64,000 nt of DNA from positions 1-64,000 of the forward strand of contig NZ_CP073013.1 in NCBI RefSeq assembly GCF_020694005.1, in the 5' to 3' direction. This DNA is from Marinomonas profundi. Its GTDB lineage: Bacteria > Pseudomonadota > Gammaproteobacteria > Pseudomonadales > Marinomonadaceae. The notes under the pieces were generated by a model, which saw only the letters and a list, made by a program, of their open reading frames with translations, was not told the DNA's origin and did not search any database. This document shows, one piece after another, positions 41,866 through 51,408 of the stretch. The translations under genes were made by a program, and so were the position numbers. Within the stretch, counting starts at the first letter, position 1. Each line of letters starts with the position of its first letter.

Positions 41866-43320
41866 TTACAGTGCTATAGGATAAATGCTTTGCGCATAGT
41901 CGGCTAAATCCTGCAGCATAATTTGCTTTGCCGCAGGCAAGTCTGGCGTTTGAGCAAGCTGATTCAAACGTTCAAAATATTGTTCCATATTAATAGACCC
42001 TCCGCCGTCTTTTTCAAGCAGACGAAGCTGACGATACTCTTCCCATTCCATACGTTGCTGATCGTTTAATTGATCTGGATAATTACGCCCAATATAGCGC
42101 ATCAACATTTCTGGCAAGCGTCGATCGTCAAACGACAAGGCCAATTCGGCTAAATGCTCGGCCGGTGTCGAGCGAATGGTTTCCATTCTAGCCTTATCTT
42201 CACGAGAGAAGAAACCACCAGAATACAGCATGGTGTCAGGGTCTTTCTGAATCGGTCGCTCTTCTTGTAAAAACACCTCACTCAATTTTGCCGCCAGCTC
42301 AGTGTGCCCTTTTATCATGGCAAGATTATGACGACAAACCGCACCATCCAAGCCAAGACGCTTTACGACTTCCGCGTCTTTTAAAAAGGTCGCTGGCGCA
42401 ACCGCGGGTGATTTATTGTAATGAATCACTTTGAGTGGCAGCCTTTCTAAATCGCCTAACTCGTCTTGGCGCGTAAACACGCGGTGACGAATCTCCTCAA
42501 CACTCAGATCAATCAGCGGTTGTGCGTCCGCCATTAGGTCAAACACAACCACGCCATTTTTATTGGTGGGATGTGGCGCAATTGGCACGACAAACGCTGC
42601 ATAATGCCTCGCTTGACCAAACATGCCTGAAATATGCAAAAAGGGCTTTAATCTCGCAATATCAATGAATTGCTGTAATTCATGTTTTTGGCGCATTTTC
42701 AAATAATAGCTGAACAACTTAGGCTGCTTATTACGAATCAACTTAGCCATTTCAATCGTGCCGTAAACATCTGACAACGCATCATGGGCCTGCTCGTGAG
42801 CGATGTCATTGGCTTTTGTTAGCGCTTCAAGTTTCATCGAAACCTGGCCATCTTCGCCTTTCGGCCAGACAATGCCATCAGGACGCATGGCGTAAGTCAT
42901 TCTCACTAAATCAATAATGTCCCAGCGCGAACAATGGTTCTGCCACTCTCTTGCGTAAGGATCAATAAAGTTACGATAAAAGCCATGACGAACCACCTCG
43001 TCATCAAAACGAATCGAGTTATAGCCCAGCGCACAGGTGCCGGGCAATGACAATTCCGCCTCGATCGCCTGCATAAATTCCGCTTCACACAAACCTTCAC
43101 GGTTGGCATCTTGCGGACTGATTCCCGTCAACAAACAGGCCTCTGGCTGAGGCAGCACATCTTCCGCCAAGCGACAATAAAACATCACCGGCTCGCCAAT
43201 CGGATTAAAATCTAAGTCGGTTCGAAGCCCTGCAAATTGCATAGGACGATCTCGTGCTGGGTCCGTTCCGGTTGTTTCAAAGTCAAACCAAAAAAATGAA
43301 GTAGGGCCCGATGAGGTCAC
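41866..43320 (-). CDS. sbcB: Exodeoxyribonuclease I
   Basis: 484 residues, the expected ExoI length. The DnaQ-like domain starts FFWFDFETTGTDP (Exo I motif with D and E), has LGYNSIRFDDEVV (Exo II), and HDALSDVYGT (Exo III with catalytic H and D). SH3-like and helical C-terminal domains follow. It degrades single-stranded DNA from 3' ends in recombination and mismatch repair. The start is GTG, with an AGGA site 7 bases before it. It forms an operon with the AI-2E transporter. Confidence 0.93.
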   Translation of the reverse strand: MTSSGPTSFFWFDFETTGTDPARDRPMQFAGLRTDLDFNPIGEPVMFYCRLAEDVLPQPEACLLTGISPQDANREGLCEAEFMQAIEAELSLPGTCALGYNSIRFDDEVVRHGFYRNFIDPYAREWQNHCSRWDIIDLVRMTYAMRPDGIVWPKGEDGQVSMKLEALTKANDIAHEQAHDALSDVYGTIEMAKLIRNKQPKLFSYYLKMRQKHELQQFIDIARLKPFLHISGMFGQARHYAAFVVPIAPHPTNKNGVVVFDLMADAQPLIDLSVEEIRHRVFTRQDELGDLERLPLKVIHYNKSPAVAPATFLKDAEVVKRLGLDGAVCRHNLAMIKGHTELAAKLSEVFLQEERPIQKDPDTMLYSGGFFSREDKARMETIRSTPAEHLAELALSFDDRRLPEMLMRYIGRNYPDQLNDQQRMEWEEYRQLRLLEKDGGGSINMEQYFERLNQLAQTPDLPAAKQIMLQDLADYAQSIYPIAL

Positions 43321-43366
43321 AAATAATTCCTGTTAGCCGTTAAATAAAAAGGTATTATACGCACCT

Positions 43367-43422
43367 TAAAGTACATTTGTGAAAATGCATTTGAGAAAGT
43401 ACATTTAAGAAAGTGCATTTGG
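43367..43422 (+). repeat. Four imperfect 14-bp tandem repeats before ychJ
   Basis: TAAAGTACATTTGT, GAAAATGCATTTGA, GAAAGTACATTTAA and GAAAGTGCATTTGG follow each other exactly over 56 bases. They lie between the divergent sbcB and ychJ starts, immediately before the ychJ ribosome site (GAGAGGAG). Confidence 0.85.
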
Positions 43423-43440
43423 CGATGAGAGGAGTAATCT

Positions 43441-43950
43441 ATGCCAACCCCAGTAAATTGTCCATGCGGAACAGGCAGCCCCTATGAGATGTGTTGTGGT
43501 ATGTACCATAACAACCCTGGCACAGCGCCAACTGCAGAAGCATTAATGCGCTCTCGTTATACGGCCTTTTCTCTTGGCCATTTTGATTACATTGCCGCCA
43601 CACAAAAACTCAAAGAAGCCCCCAACCAGTCAGCCTCCGACATACAAGACAGCAACGAATATACTCAATGGATAAAACTTGAAATCAACGCCACAGAAGA
43701 AGGCTCAGAAAAAGACAAACAAGGCACAGTGGCTTTTTCCGCGCACTTTAAAGAAGGCAAACACATTGGCTGTTTAAACGAACGCTCCGTCTTTAAAAAA
43801 GTAAAAGACCAATGGTTCTATATTTCAGGTGAGCATGACATTGCCAAAAACACACCACTGATTAACTCTGCTGCGATGAAACTGGGAAGAAACGACCCTT
43901 GCTTATGTGGGTCAGGCAAGAAATTCAAGAAATGTTGTGCGGCTAGCTAA
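43441..43950 (+). CDS. ychJ: YchJ-family SEC-C motif protein
   Basis: 169 residues. It has zinc-binding SEC-C motifs at both ends: CPCGTGSPYEMCC (about residues 8-20) and DPCLCGSGKKFKKCC near the C-terminus. The UPF0225 body lies between (ALMRSRYTAFSLG). SEC-C motifs occur in SecA and in many small zinc proteins; the role of YchJ is unknown. A strong ribosome site follows the four-copy repeat. Confidence 0.9.
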   Translation: MPTPVNCPCGTGSPYEMCCGMYHNNPGTAPTAEALMRSRYTAFSLGHFDYIAATQKLKEAPNQSASDIQDSNEYTQWIKLEINATEEGSEKDKQGTVAFSAHFKEGKHIGCLNERSVFKKVKDQWFYISGEHDIAKNTPLINSAAMKLGRNDPCLCGSGKKFKKCCAAS

Positions 43951-43989
43951 TCTAACCGCACAACAAGATAGGCGATGACAAAAGAGACG

Positions 43990-44889
43990 CTACGGCACGG
44001 GATGACCTTGAGACGCCACCCAAACACGAAACCAGTCGTCATCGCTTAATGATATAGACAAGGCTTGCGTTGCGGCGCTTAAACGAGCCACTTTCCCAGA
44101 CCCCATAACAGGGCAAATACCGGCGGGATGACGTAACAACCACGCCACGACGATTTGATCAACAGCACAGTTCTTTTCTTGCGCCAAATCACTCAATACC
44201 GCTTGAACTCGCTTTGCTTTGTCGCTTGTACCAGAGAACAACTCCCCTCCCGCAAAAGGCGACCACGCCATTGGCGTTACCGCGTGTCGCTGCAGGTGAT
44301 CCAGCGTGCCATCCTCAAAATGCGGTAATGCCAGCGGCGACAATTCCACTTGATTAACAATCAATGGCACATCAAGACGCGACTGCAACAAATCAAACTG
44401 TTGTGCGGTGAAATTCGACACGCCGAAATGCTTCACTTTGCCAAGTGTGAATAATAGATCAAAAGCCTGAGCCACCTCATCAGCGTCCATCAATGGACTG
44501 GGGCGATGCAGCAATAGCGTATCAATATATTCGCATTGCAAGTTTGCCAAAGAGCGATCGACACTGGCTATAATATGCTCCGCACGATAATCATAACGAT
44601 GAATACGAATGTCTGGTCGATGCGTCGAAGGCAATAAAATCCCGCATTTAGTCATTATCTCCATCTTATCGCGCAGCACGGGCTTTTGTTTAAGCGCTTC
44701 ACCGAACAAAACCTCGCACTGATAATCGCCATAAATGTCAGCATGGTCGAATGTTGTAACGCCTAGATCCAAACAGCCTTCAATAAACCCTAAGGCCTCC
44801 TGAGACGTCATATCCCATTCTTGCATTCGCCAAAAACCTTGAGCTATGCGCGACCCTTCAAAACCAAGAGGGTGATATTGGTGCCTCAT
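43990..44889 (-). CDS. Aldo/keto reductase (YdhF-like)
   Basis: A 299-residue NADPH-dependent oxidoreductase with an eight-stranded barrel. The catalytic set is visible: D and Y in FDHADIYGDY (about residues 47-56), K in IMTKCGI, H in LLLHRPSPLM. The NADPH site GICPVMGSGKVARL lies near the C-terminus. It is closest to the E. coli YdhF group of uncertain substrate. It stands alone and diverges from aroA. Confidence 0.87.
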   Translation of the reverse strand: MRHQYHPLGFEGSRIAQGFWRMQEWDMTSQEALGFIEGCLDLGVTTFDHADIYGDYQCEVLFGEALKQKPVLRDKMEIMTKCGILLPSTHRPDIRIHRYDYRAEHIIASVDRSLANLQCEYIDTLLLHRPSPLMDADEVAQAFDLLFTLGKVKHFGVSNFTAQQFDLLQSRLDVPLIVNQVELSPLALPHFEDGTLDHLQRHAVTPMAWSPFAGGELFSGTSDKAKRVQAVLSDLAQEKNCAVDQIVVAWLLRHPAGICPVMGSGKVARLSAATQALSISLSDDDWFRVWVASQGHPVP

Positions 44890-45150
44890 AGAAATACTCC
44901 TTTCATGTTATTTTTAATAATCGCCATTCTACCCGCAAAAACCGATTCATGTAGATGTTTTGCAAGACTGACACAACAGATCATCGAAGGTATACTATGC
45001 CTCATTCAAGACTGACCTCTGATTAATAGAGCGACGCGACCACCAACATAAATAAGACACCACCGATAACAAATATTTTTGAGCAACACAGAACACTCTC
45101 GCAGCGACACGCTACTTACTAATAAACACAACACTGTGATGGACTTAATA

Positions 45151-46428
45151 ATGAACTCAATAACGCTAGGCCCTCTTTCTAATGCCAATGGAGAAATCCA
45201 AATTCCAGGCTCAAAAAGCCTCTCTAACCGCATTTTGCTTTTAGCAACACTGGCCAAAGGCACCACTAAAATTACCAATCTATTGGACAGTGACGACATT
45301 CATCATATGCTCGCAAGCCTGACTAAATTAGGCGTCAACTACTCATTAGAAGATAACGGCACCACCTGTATATTAGAAGGACTTGGTGGCCCAATTAAAG
45401 CGCCATTTGGCGATTTATTTCTTGGCAACGCCGGCACCGCCATGCGACCTCTAACCGCCGCCCTTTGTTTAGGTCATGGTGAGTTTCACTTACATGGTGA
45501 GCCTCGTATGCATGAACGCCCAATCGGAGATCTAGTTGACGCGTTGCAGGCTCTTGGCGTCGACATATCGTATGAAGGTGAAGCCAACTACCCTCCTCTG
45601 TGCATTAAAGCCAATGGCTTATCGGGCGGAGAAGTGTCGATCAAAGGCAACATTTCCAGCCAGTTTCTTACCGCCATTTTAATGAGCGCGCCAATGGCAA
45701 AAGACGACTTAACTATCAAGGTTGACGGTGAATTGGTCTCTAAGCCATACATAGACATCACGCTGCATACCATGAAGCAATTCGGCGTCGAAGTAGAAAA
45801 CCAAAATTACCAAGCATTCGTTGTTAAAGGCCGACAAACTTACCAGAGCCCTGGTGACATCATGGTCGAAGGCGACGCTTCTTCTGCGTCTTACTTCCTA
45901 GCCGCCGCCGCCATTGCCGGTGGCAAAATCAAAGTACATGGCGTGGGCACAGACAGCGTCCAAGGCGACGTGAAATTTGCCGATGTCCTGGCCAAGATGG
46001 GCGCAAAAATCACCTACGGCCCAACATGGATAGAAGCAGAGAGAAACGAACTCAATGGCGTCGACCTCGACATGAACCACATCCCAGATGCTGCCATGAC
46101 CATCGCCACCACCGCACTCTTCGCCAAAGGCCCAACCACGATTCGCAACATCTACAACTGGCGCGTCAAGGAAACTGACCGACTATACGCCATGGCAACC
46201 GAACTTAAAAAACTTGGCGCCGAGGTCATTGAAGGCAAAGACTTTATCACCATCACACCCGTTAACAATTTAAAACATGCCGCAATCGACACCTACAACG
46301 ACCACCGCATTGCCATGTGTTTTTCACTGGTTGCCTTCTCAAACACCCCAGTGACAATCAACGACCCAGGATGCACATCGAAAACCTTTCCCACCTACTT
46401 CGAGCTCTTCAACAGCATTGCTCGCTAA
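45151..46428 (+). CDS. aroA: 3-phosphoshikimate 1-carboxyvinyltransferase (EPSP synthase)
   Basis: 425 residues, as in E. coli AroA (427). The substrate-binding loop is [15 protein letters not shown], the glyphosate-site stretch is [13 protein letters not shown] (about residues 92-104), and SSQFLTAIL and [16 protein letters not shown] follow, ending with [11 protein letters not shown]. It makes the penultimate intermediate of chorismate. I start at 45151 (MNSITLGPL), aligned with the E. coli N-terminus; earlier in-frame starts at 45139 and before have no ribosome-site support. A long hairpin follows. Confidence 0.94.
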   Translation: MNSITLGPLSNANGEIQIPGSKSLSNRILLLATLAKGTTKITNLLDSDDIHHMLASLTKLGVNYSLEDNGTTCILEGLGGPIKAPFGDLFLGNAGTAMRPLTAALCLGHGEFHLHGEPRMHERPIGDLVDALQALGVDISYEGEANYPPLCIKANGLSGGEVSIKGNISSQFLTAILMSAPMAKDDLTIKVDGELVSKPYIDITLHTMKQFGVEVENQNYQAFVVKGRQTYQSPGDIMVEGDASSASYFLAAAAIAGGKIKVHGVGTDSVQGDVKFADVLAKMGAKITYGPTWIEAERNELNGVDLDMNHIPDAAMTIATTALFAKGPTTIRNIYNWRVKETDRLYAMATELKKLGAEVIEGKDFITITPVNNLKHAAIDTYNDHRIAMCFSLVAFSNTPVTINDPGCTSKTFPTYFELFNSIAR

Positions 46429-46437
46429 AAACTGACC

Positions 46438-46470
46438 CTCGCATCATTTTAAGATTTAAAATGATGCGAG
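46438..46470 (+). terminator. Long hairpin after aroA
   Basis: Perfect 15-base arms CTCGCATCATTTTAA (46438-46452) and TTAAAATGATGCGAG (46456-46470) with a 3-base loop. There is only a weak T-rich tail, but the position 10 bases after the stop favours termination. Confidence 0.7.
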
Positions 46471-46673
46471 TTACTCCTCCCTCTTACCAAATCATCTTCA
46501 TTCCGCTCACTATGGATAAACACTCCTTTCTCTCGTGCAAATTCGGCAAAAAAATTAGTTACAAAAGCTTCAAAAGCATTTTTTAGTTTCATTAAAGGAA
46601 AGTAACTTCCGCTTAGAAGGAAGCTTGGTAGACTGCGGGCATATTAAAAACAAGCAAAAAAAGAGAGTCTATC

Positions 46674-47957
46674 ATGATCACTAACGATGTTATGACGGTG
46701 CAAGATCAACGCACCAGTAAAATCATACTGGCTATTGCCGCTATCACTATTTTATTAGCCACTTTCGCGGGTAAAATGCCTAGCGGAATGATAGGGGCGT
46801 TAGGCATTATGGTTATTGTTGGCTTTATCCTTAATTATGTTGGGGATAGAACGCCGATTATCAACCAGTTTTTTGGTGGTGGTGCCATCGTGGTGATTTT
46901 CGGTTCTGCTTACTTATTTCACAGCGATTTTTTCCCTTCCAGCGCCGAAAACAACGTCACGACTTTTATGAAAAGCGGTGGCTTCTTGTCTTTTTATGTA
47001 GCCAGTCTTGTAACAGGTTCCATCTTTGGTATGGACAGGCAAACCCTAAAAAAAGCCGCGCTTAAGTACATTCCTGTTATTTTAGGGGCTGCTTTCTTTG
47101 CTTGTGTGTTTACAGGCCTAGTGGGCATGTTAGTGAGCAAAAGTTTTTATGACTCTGTGATGCTGATCGCTCTTCCTATTATGGGCGGCGGTATGGGCGC
47201 GGGGGCTGTGCCTCTGGTTGAAATCATGTCTGGAAAGACGGGAATGAGCGCCGAATCCCTCATGTCGCAAATGGTTCCAGCGCTGGCAATTGGTAATGCG
47301 ATTGCCATTGTCATCGCTGGCTTATTAAATAAGCTTGGTCAAATGGCTCCTAGCCTTACGGGCAACGGCCAACTGATTCGTGGGCAAAAAACCATTGAAG
47401 AAGAGGGTCAAAAAAACGCACCGCTTAACATCACTATTTTAGGTGTTGGCGCATTATTAGCCGTCAGTATGTATTTCCTTGGCACTCTGTTATCAGACTA
47501 TATCAGCATGCATACTTATGCCTTGATGATTCTATCAATCGCCCTAATCAAGGTGTCTGGCATCATGCCTAAAGGACTAGAGCAAGCGGCTTTCTCTTGG
47601 TATAAATTTGTCGTAGGCAATTTAACTCCGGCCTTATTAGTTGGTATTGGGGTGGCTTATACGGATCTAAACCAAATTCTAGACGCTTTGTCTCCTATGT
47701 ACTTTTTGCTCGTATTAATCACCGTTCTTGGTGCCGTGTTTGGCGCGGGTTTAATTGGCTGGTTAATGGGTTTCTACCCTATCGAAGCGGCCATTACTGG
47801 CGGCCTTTGCATGGCAAACATGGGCGGAACTGGCGATGTGGCGGTACTTGCGGCCAGTAAGCGTATGGAGCTGATGCCTTTTGCACAGATATCGTCTCGA
47901 ATTGGCGGCGCTTTTATGCTGATTCTGGCAACGCTGGTGGTTCAAGCCATCGCTTAA
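46674..47957 (+). CDS. 2-hydroxycarboxylate transporter family protein (malate/citrate type)
   Basis: A 427-residue carrier of the 2HCT family (CitS/MaeP/CimH), with about eleven membrane segments. The two signature reentrant loops are GGGMGAGAVPL (about residues 171-181) and NMGGTGDVAVLAA near residue 384. It takes up malate, citrate or a related acid with sodium or protons. It has a strong ribosome site and its own terminator. A CitA/CitB-type two-component system directly downstream very probably controls it. A CTTCC/GGAAG dyad sits near 46607-46622 in its promoter region. Confidence 0.85.
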   Translation: MITNDVMTVQDQRTSKIILAIAAITILLATFAGKMPSGMIGALGIMVIVGFILNYVGDRTPIINQFFGGGAIVVIFGSAYLFHSDFFPSSAENNVTTFMKSGGFLSFYVASLVTGSIFGMDRQTLKKAALKYIPVILGAAFFACVFTGLVGMLVSKSFYDSVMLIALPIMGGGMGAGAVPLVEIMSGKTGMSAESLMSQMVPALAIGNAIAIVIAGLLNKLGQMAPSLTGNGQLIRGQKTIEEEGQKNAPLNITILGVGALLAVSMYFLGTLLSDYISMHTYALMILSIALIKVSGIMPKGLEQAAFSWYKFVVGNLTPALLVGIGVAYTDLNQILDALSPMYFLLVLITVLGAVFGAGLIGWLMGFYPIEAAITGGLCMANMGGTGDVAVLAASKRMELMPFAQISSRIGGAFMLILATLVVQAIA

Positions 47958-47980
47958 CTGGCTTTCCCCCTTTCAACACA

Positions 47981-48012
47981 AAGGCAAAAACACATCTTGT
48001 TTTTGCCTTTTC
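47981..48012 (+). terminator. Terminator between the 2HCT transporter and the sensor kinase
   Basis: 11-base arms AAGGCAAAAAC (47981-47991) and GTTTTTGCCTT (47999-48009) with a 7-base loop and a T-rich tail. It separates transporter and kinase transcripts. Confidence 0.85.
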
Positions 48013-48089
48013 TATTTTGCCTTTTGTTTAGCCCTTACTCTGTATGCGGTATAATGGCGCTTCTTCTTTTTCATGGTAATGAAGCCGCA

Positions 48090-49688
48090 ATGACGCTCAA
48101 GTCTTATCTTGCCTTAATCACGATCTCGACCATTACTATTATTATCGTTGCTGTCGCCCTAGTCTTTGGTTACTCCTTACAAAACGCGTATTTGGATGGC
48201 ATTAACAAACGAGGATTAGAGTTAGCACGCGTTGTCGCGCATGACGAAAAAGTCATTCAGGCGGTGCAAGCCAGTAACCGCGGACAGCACTTATCTCTCG
48301 AACAGCATATCGAGAACCTTCGCCGCCAAACGGACGCTTCCTACATTGTCGTCGTCGATAAACAGGCCATACGCCTTAGTCACCCTACCCCTTCTCTGGT
48401 TGGAGAGACCTTTATCGGTGATGACGTTTACCCCACTTTACGGCAAGGCATAGACTCAACCAGTTTAGCCAGTGGTTCCTTAGGTGAAGCCATTCGTAAC
48501 TTCACCCCCATCAAAGACAATAGCGGCACTATTGGCGCGGTGAGTGTCGGCTACCTATCAAAAACCACCAGCGAATTAATTTATCAACACCTTAGAGAGG
48601 CCGGTTTATTGGTCGCCTTTGTGTATTTACTGGGCGTGATTATCGCGGTCGTATTAATTGCTAAGCTAAAACGCACTTTTTTGTGCCTCGAACCAGAAGA
48701 GATAGTACAAAAATTCAAAGAGCATGAATTGATTTTAGACAGTATCCGTGACGGCATTATTGCCATCGACCATGAGCTAAATGTCACGGCCATTAACAGC
48801 ATGGCGGTTGAATGGTTAACCATGAATGTGCTCAGTCCATCACAGGTGATCAAACAACCCTTGAGTAAGCAATCGCAAAGCCTTTCTCATTTTGCTTTAG
48901 AAGCCAAAGGTCAAATCACACAAAACCGCTTCAGCTTAGGCAAGCGAGAGTTTATGGCGACCTTATACCCAATAAAAGGAAAAAAAGGCGACGTAGGATA
49001 CGTCATTGTATTCTTTCCTGATCACGGCGAAAAATCCTTAGAACAAGAGCTAACAGCCAGCAAAAACTACGCCGATTTATTGCGCGCAAAAACCCATGAA
49101 TACGCCAATCGTTTAAATGTGCTGTCCGGCATGCTGCAAGCAGAACATTACGAGGATGCCATAGAATTCCTACAGCAAGAAAGCGATGGTGATCAAGCCG
49201 CTTTGAGGCGTATTATAAAAACCATTGAAAACAGCGCCGTTGCTGGACTTATCTTCGCCAAACACAACAAAGCCAAAGACTTAAAAGTCGAGATGCTAAT
49301 CGAACGTGATTGCCAGCTTGGTAGATACCCGCCTAAAACCAATGAAACATTGGTCACGTTAGTAGGAAATTTAATAGACAATGCTCTATTAGCCGCTTGG
49401 TCTAACAGACTTATCACCTCGCCTTTTGTTAAACTCTACATCAGTGATCGTAATGCACACATCATGATCCAAATCGAAGACAGCGGTGCCGGTGTGGATG
49501 AAAAACTAGAAAGCCGCATATTGGATTTTGGCGTCAGCAGCAAACACAATACAGAACAACATGGCATTGGGCTCTATTTGGTCAAAAAAGTAGTCGATCA
49601 ATATCACGGCAGCCTTGATTGGGAACGCAGTGAGGTGAATACCACTGTGTTTAGTATTTATTTAGATAAACGAGCGCTAACAAGATGA
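48090..49688 (+). CDS. CitA/DcuS-family sensor histidine kinase
   Basis: About 532 residues. There is one membrane helix near residues 8-28, then a periplasmic sensing domain of about 130 residues (containing RQTDASYIVVVDK and the binding stretch HPTPSLVGETF), and a second helix near 170. A PAS domain (about 205-310) and the kinase domain follow, with H336 in KTHEYANRLNVLSG and N, G1 and G2 boxes (GNLIDNALLAAW, DSGAGVD, HGIGLYLVKK). The family senses C4-dicarboxylates or citrate. The ATG at 48090 is used; the earlier frame includes the terminator. It overlaps the regulator gene by 4 bases. Confidence 0.88.
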   Translation: MTLKSYLALITISTITIIIVAVALVFGYSLQNAYLDGINKRGLELARVVAHDEKVIQAVQASNRGQHLSLEQHIENLRRQTDASYIVVVDKQAIRLSHPTPSLVGETFIGDDVYPTLRQGIDSTSLASGSLGEAIRNFTPIKDNSGTIGAVSVGYLSKTTSELIYQHLREAGLLVAFVYLLGVIIAVVLIAKLKRTFLCLEPEEIVQKFKEHELILDSIRDGIIAIDHELNVTAINSMAVEWLTMNVLSPSQVIKQPLSKQSQSLSHFALEAKGQITQNRFSLGKREFMATLYPIKGKKGDVGYVIVFFPDHGEKSLEQELTASKNYADLLRAKTHEYANRLNVLSGMLQAEHYEDAIEFLQQESDGDQAALRRIIKTIENSAVAGLIFAKHNKAKDLKVEMLIERDCQLGRYPPKTNETLVTLVGNLIDNALLAAWSNRLITSPFVKLYISDRNAHIMIQIEDSGAGVDEKLESRILDFGVSSKHNTEQHGIGLYLVKKVVDQYHGSLDWERSEVNTTVFSIYLDKRALTR

Positions 49689-50368
49689 ATCGAATTCCTG
49701 TGATGATAGTGGAAGATGACCTACGTGCTAGCTATGTATTAGAAAACACCATCAATCAGCATCGTGATTTTTATGTGGTCGCCGCCTGTGAAAGCCTGCT
49801 AGAAGCCGAGCTAAAAGCCGAAGCGTTCGAACCAGAATTGATTATGGTCGACATTAGCCTACCGGATGGCAACGGCGTCGAACTGATAAAGCGGTTAAAA
49901 AGCAAAGGCATGAAAAGCGCTTTTATCATGACCACCGCAGAGAGAGAAACCGCCACGATCGAAAAAGCCATTCAACTTGGCGTCATGGACTATCTTGTCA
50001 AACCCATTCGCATGTCTCGAGTACTTCAGGCGCTTGATGACTATTTGGACTTCAAAAAACGCCTCACTCAAAACAATACCATTGATCAGCAAGCTATTGA
50101 CGCACTTTTTCGCAAAAGCGCCACACAAGACAGCAGCCGAAAAACGCCGAAAGGCATCGATGAAAACACCTTGGATAAACTCACTCACTATCTAGACACC
50201 CTAGATAACCGCCCATTCACCGCTGAGGACATTGGCGAAGCCATTAACCTTAGCCGCATCACCGCCAGACGCTATCTTGAATACTTAGAGACCCAAGGCC
50301 AAGTCAGCATGAGCCTAGATTACAAAACCGGTGGACGACCAAAACAACGCTACAGTAAAACGGTTTAG
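49685..50368 (+). CDS. CitB/DcuR-family response regulator
   Basis: 227 residues. The receiver domain has D56 in IMVDISLPDGNG, T in MTTAERE, and K in LVKPIRMSR. The C-terminal winged HTH (FTAEDIGEAINLSRITARRY) is the CitB/DcuR type. It is the partner of the kinase it overlaps, and most likely activates the 2HCT transporter gene. Confidence 0.9.
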   Translation: MNRIPVMIVEDDLRASYVLENTINQHRDFYVVAACESLLEAELKAEAFEPELIMVDISLPDGNGVELIKRLKSKGMKSAFIMTTAERETATIEKAIQLGVMDYLVKPIRMSRVLQALDDYLDFKKRLTQNNTIDQQAIDALFRKSATQDSSRKTPKGIDENTLDKLTHYLDTLDNRPFTAEDIGEAINLSRITARRYLEYLETQGQVSMSLDYKTGGRPKQRYSKTV

Positions 50369-50374
50369 TGGCTG

Positions 50375-50785
50375 ATGAACAATCCTCTCGCGCGTATTTT
50401 AAAACCGCTTTTCCAACGTAAGCCAGCGCCCAAGAAAGTCATTTTTATTGGCATAGATTATCGATGTTTTTCCTTAGCAAAAACCTTACTCGACAACAAT
50501 AAACAGGCCCAACAAACTATCGAGATTACAGCGTTTATCGATGATGAGCCATGGAACAACCGCACTCAGGTTCATGGCGCTACTGTTTTTTCTCCCAGCG
50601 AAATATCGGCCCTCGTTCGCAAACACGAGGTTGCCTTGATCATCCAAATACAGGGTGAATCTATTCACATCGCAGACAATATTTGGGACGGGATCTTGAA
50701 GACAAAAGCCAAATTAATCACCCTAGAACAGGATCAAGATTTGGCGACAATGCGGGAAATGGTGTATCAGGCTTGTTTGGCTTAA
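50375..50785 (+). CDS. Small Rossmann-like protein after the two-component pair
   Basis: 136 residues. After a basic N-terminus it has a nucleotide-binding-like start (KKVIFIGIDYRCFSLAKTLL), then EITAFIDDEPW and a HGATVFSPSEIS stretch. This resembles the CoA-binding/PglD N-terminal domain of nucleoside-sugar enzymes without their catalytic part. It lies 6 bases after the regulator gene, hence the same operon. Role unknown. Confidence 0.6.
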   Translation: MNNPLARILKPLFQRKPAPKKVIFIGIDYRCFSLAKTLLDNNKQAQQTIEITAFIDDEPWNNRTQVHGATVFSPSEISALVRKHEVALIIQIQGESIHIADNIWDGILKTKAKLITLEQDQDLATMREMVYQACLA

Positions 50786-50847
50786 TAGCGTTGGATCTTT
50801 AAATTAAAGCATTCTCTCTAGCTTAAAGATCCAAGTATTAATGGCTA

Positions 50848-51312
50848 TTACTGAGCTAAGGCAACTCGTTCGTTAGACAGGCTCATGGCTGTTTTAAGAG
50901 ACTGAGTCGATGACATAGCAACCTCTCTCAGCTGCTCTGTATAAACATTTTTAGGCAGTTTAATATCGCTACGTTGCGCCATCAGGGTTTTGAATTTTTC
51001 CACATCTATCGAGTCTGGACCATTTTTAATCGTCTTCAACTCATCTTCCGTTAAGCTTGCCATGCCGCCGCCCGGTAAATAAATTGCCCCAGTGATAAAG
51101 TCCACACCGAACGCCACCACACCAGGAACAAAGAAAAACAACAAACCAATCGCGTCTAATGCCGCAACACCAACATCGATTTGACCATTGGTCTGACCAC
51201 GACGTTCTGGGTAAAGCAAGGTGCCACACGCCGCCACTTGCGTAACAAGCAGCGCTGCAGCAATGCCTCGTGCCAAATGCGTAAAACCTAAATTTTTCTT
51301 TAAACCAATCAT
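50848..51312 (-). CDS. Predicted lipoprotein, 154 residues
   Basis: A lipobox is present (LLVTQVAAC with C29). The mature protein begins GTLLYPERRG and has a hydrophobic segment (ALDAIGLLFFFVPGVVAFG) and GAIYLPGG. Homologous proteins occur in other gammaproteobacteria, sometimes under misleading names; the function is unknown. It is monocistronic, convergent with the Rossmann-like gene. Confidence 0.75.
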   Translation of the reverse strand: MIGLKKNLGFTHLARGIAAALLVTQVAACGTLLYPERRGQTNGQIDVGVAALDAIGLLFFFVPGVVAFGVDFITGAIYLPGGGMASLTEDELKTIKNGPDSIDVEKFKTLMAQRSDIKLPKNVYTEQLREVAMSSTQSLKTAMSLSNERVALAQ

Positions 51313-51408
51313 ACTTATTCCCTATTGGTGATTATTATAAAAACTACTTTATATCGAAACACCGAAAAAGCACACAGCAAGCCACCTTTATTTCACAATA
51401 CTTTCGTA

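Noticed and set aside
43367..43422. CRISPR or iteron array
   Set aside because: Units of 14 bp are adjacent, imperfect and few, with no replication gene or cas gene nearby.
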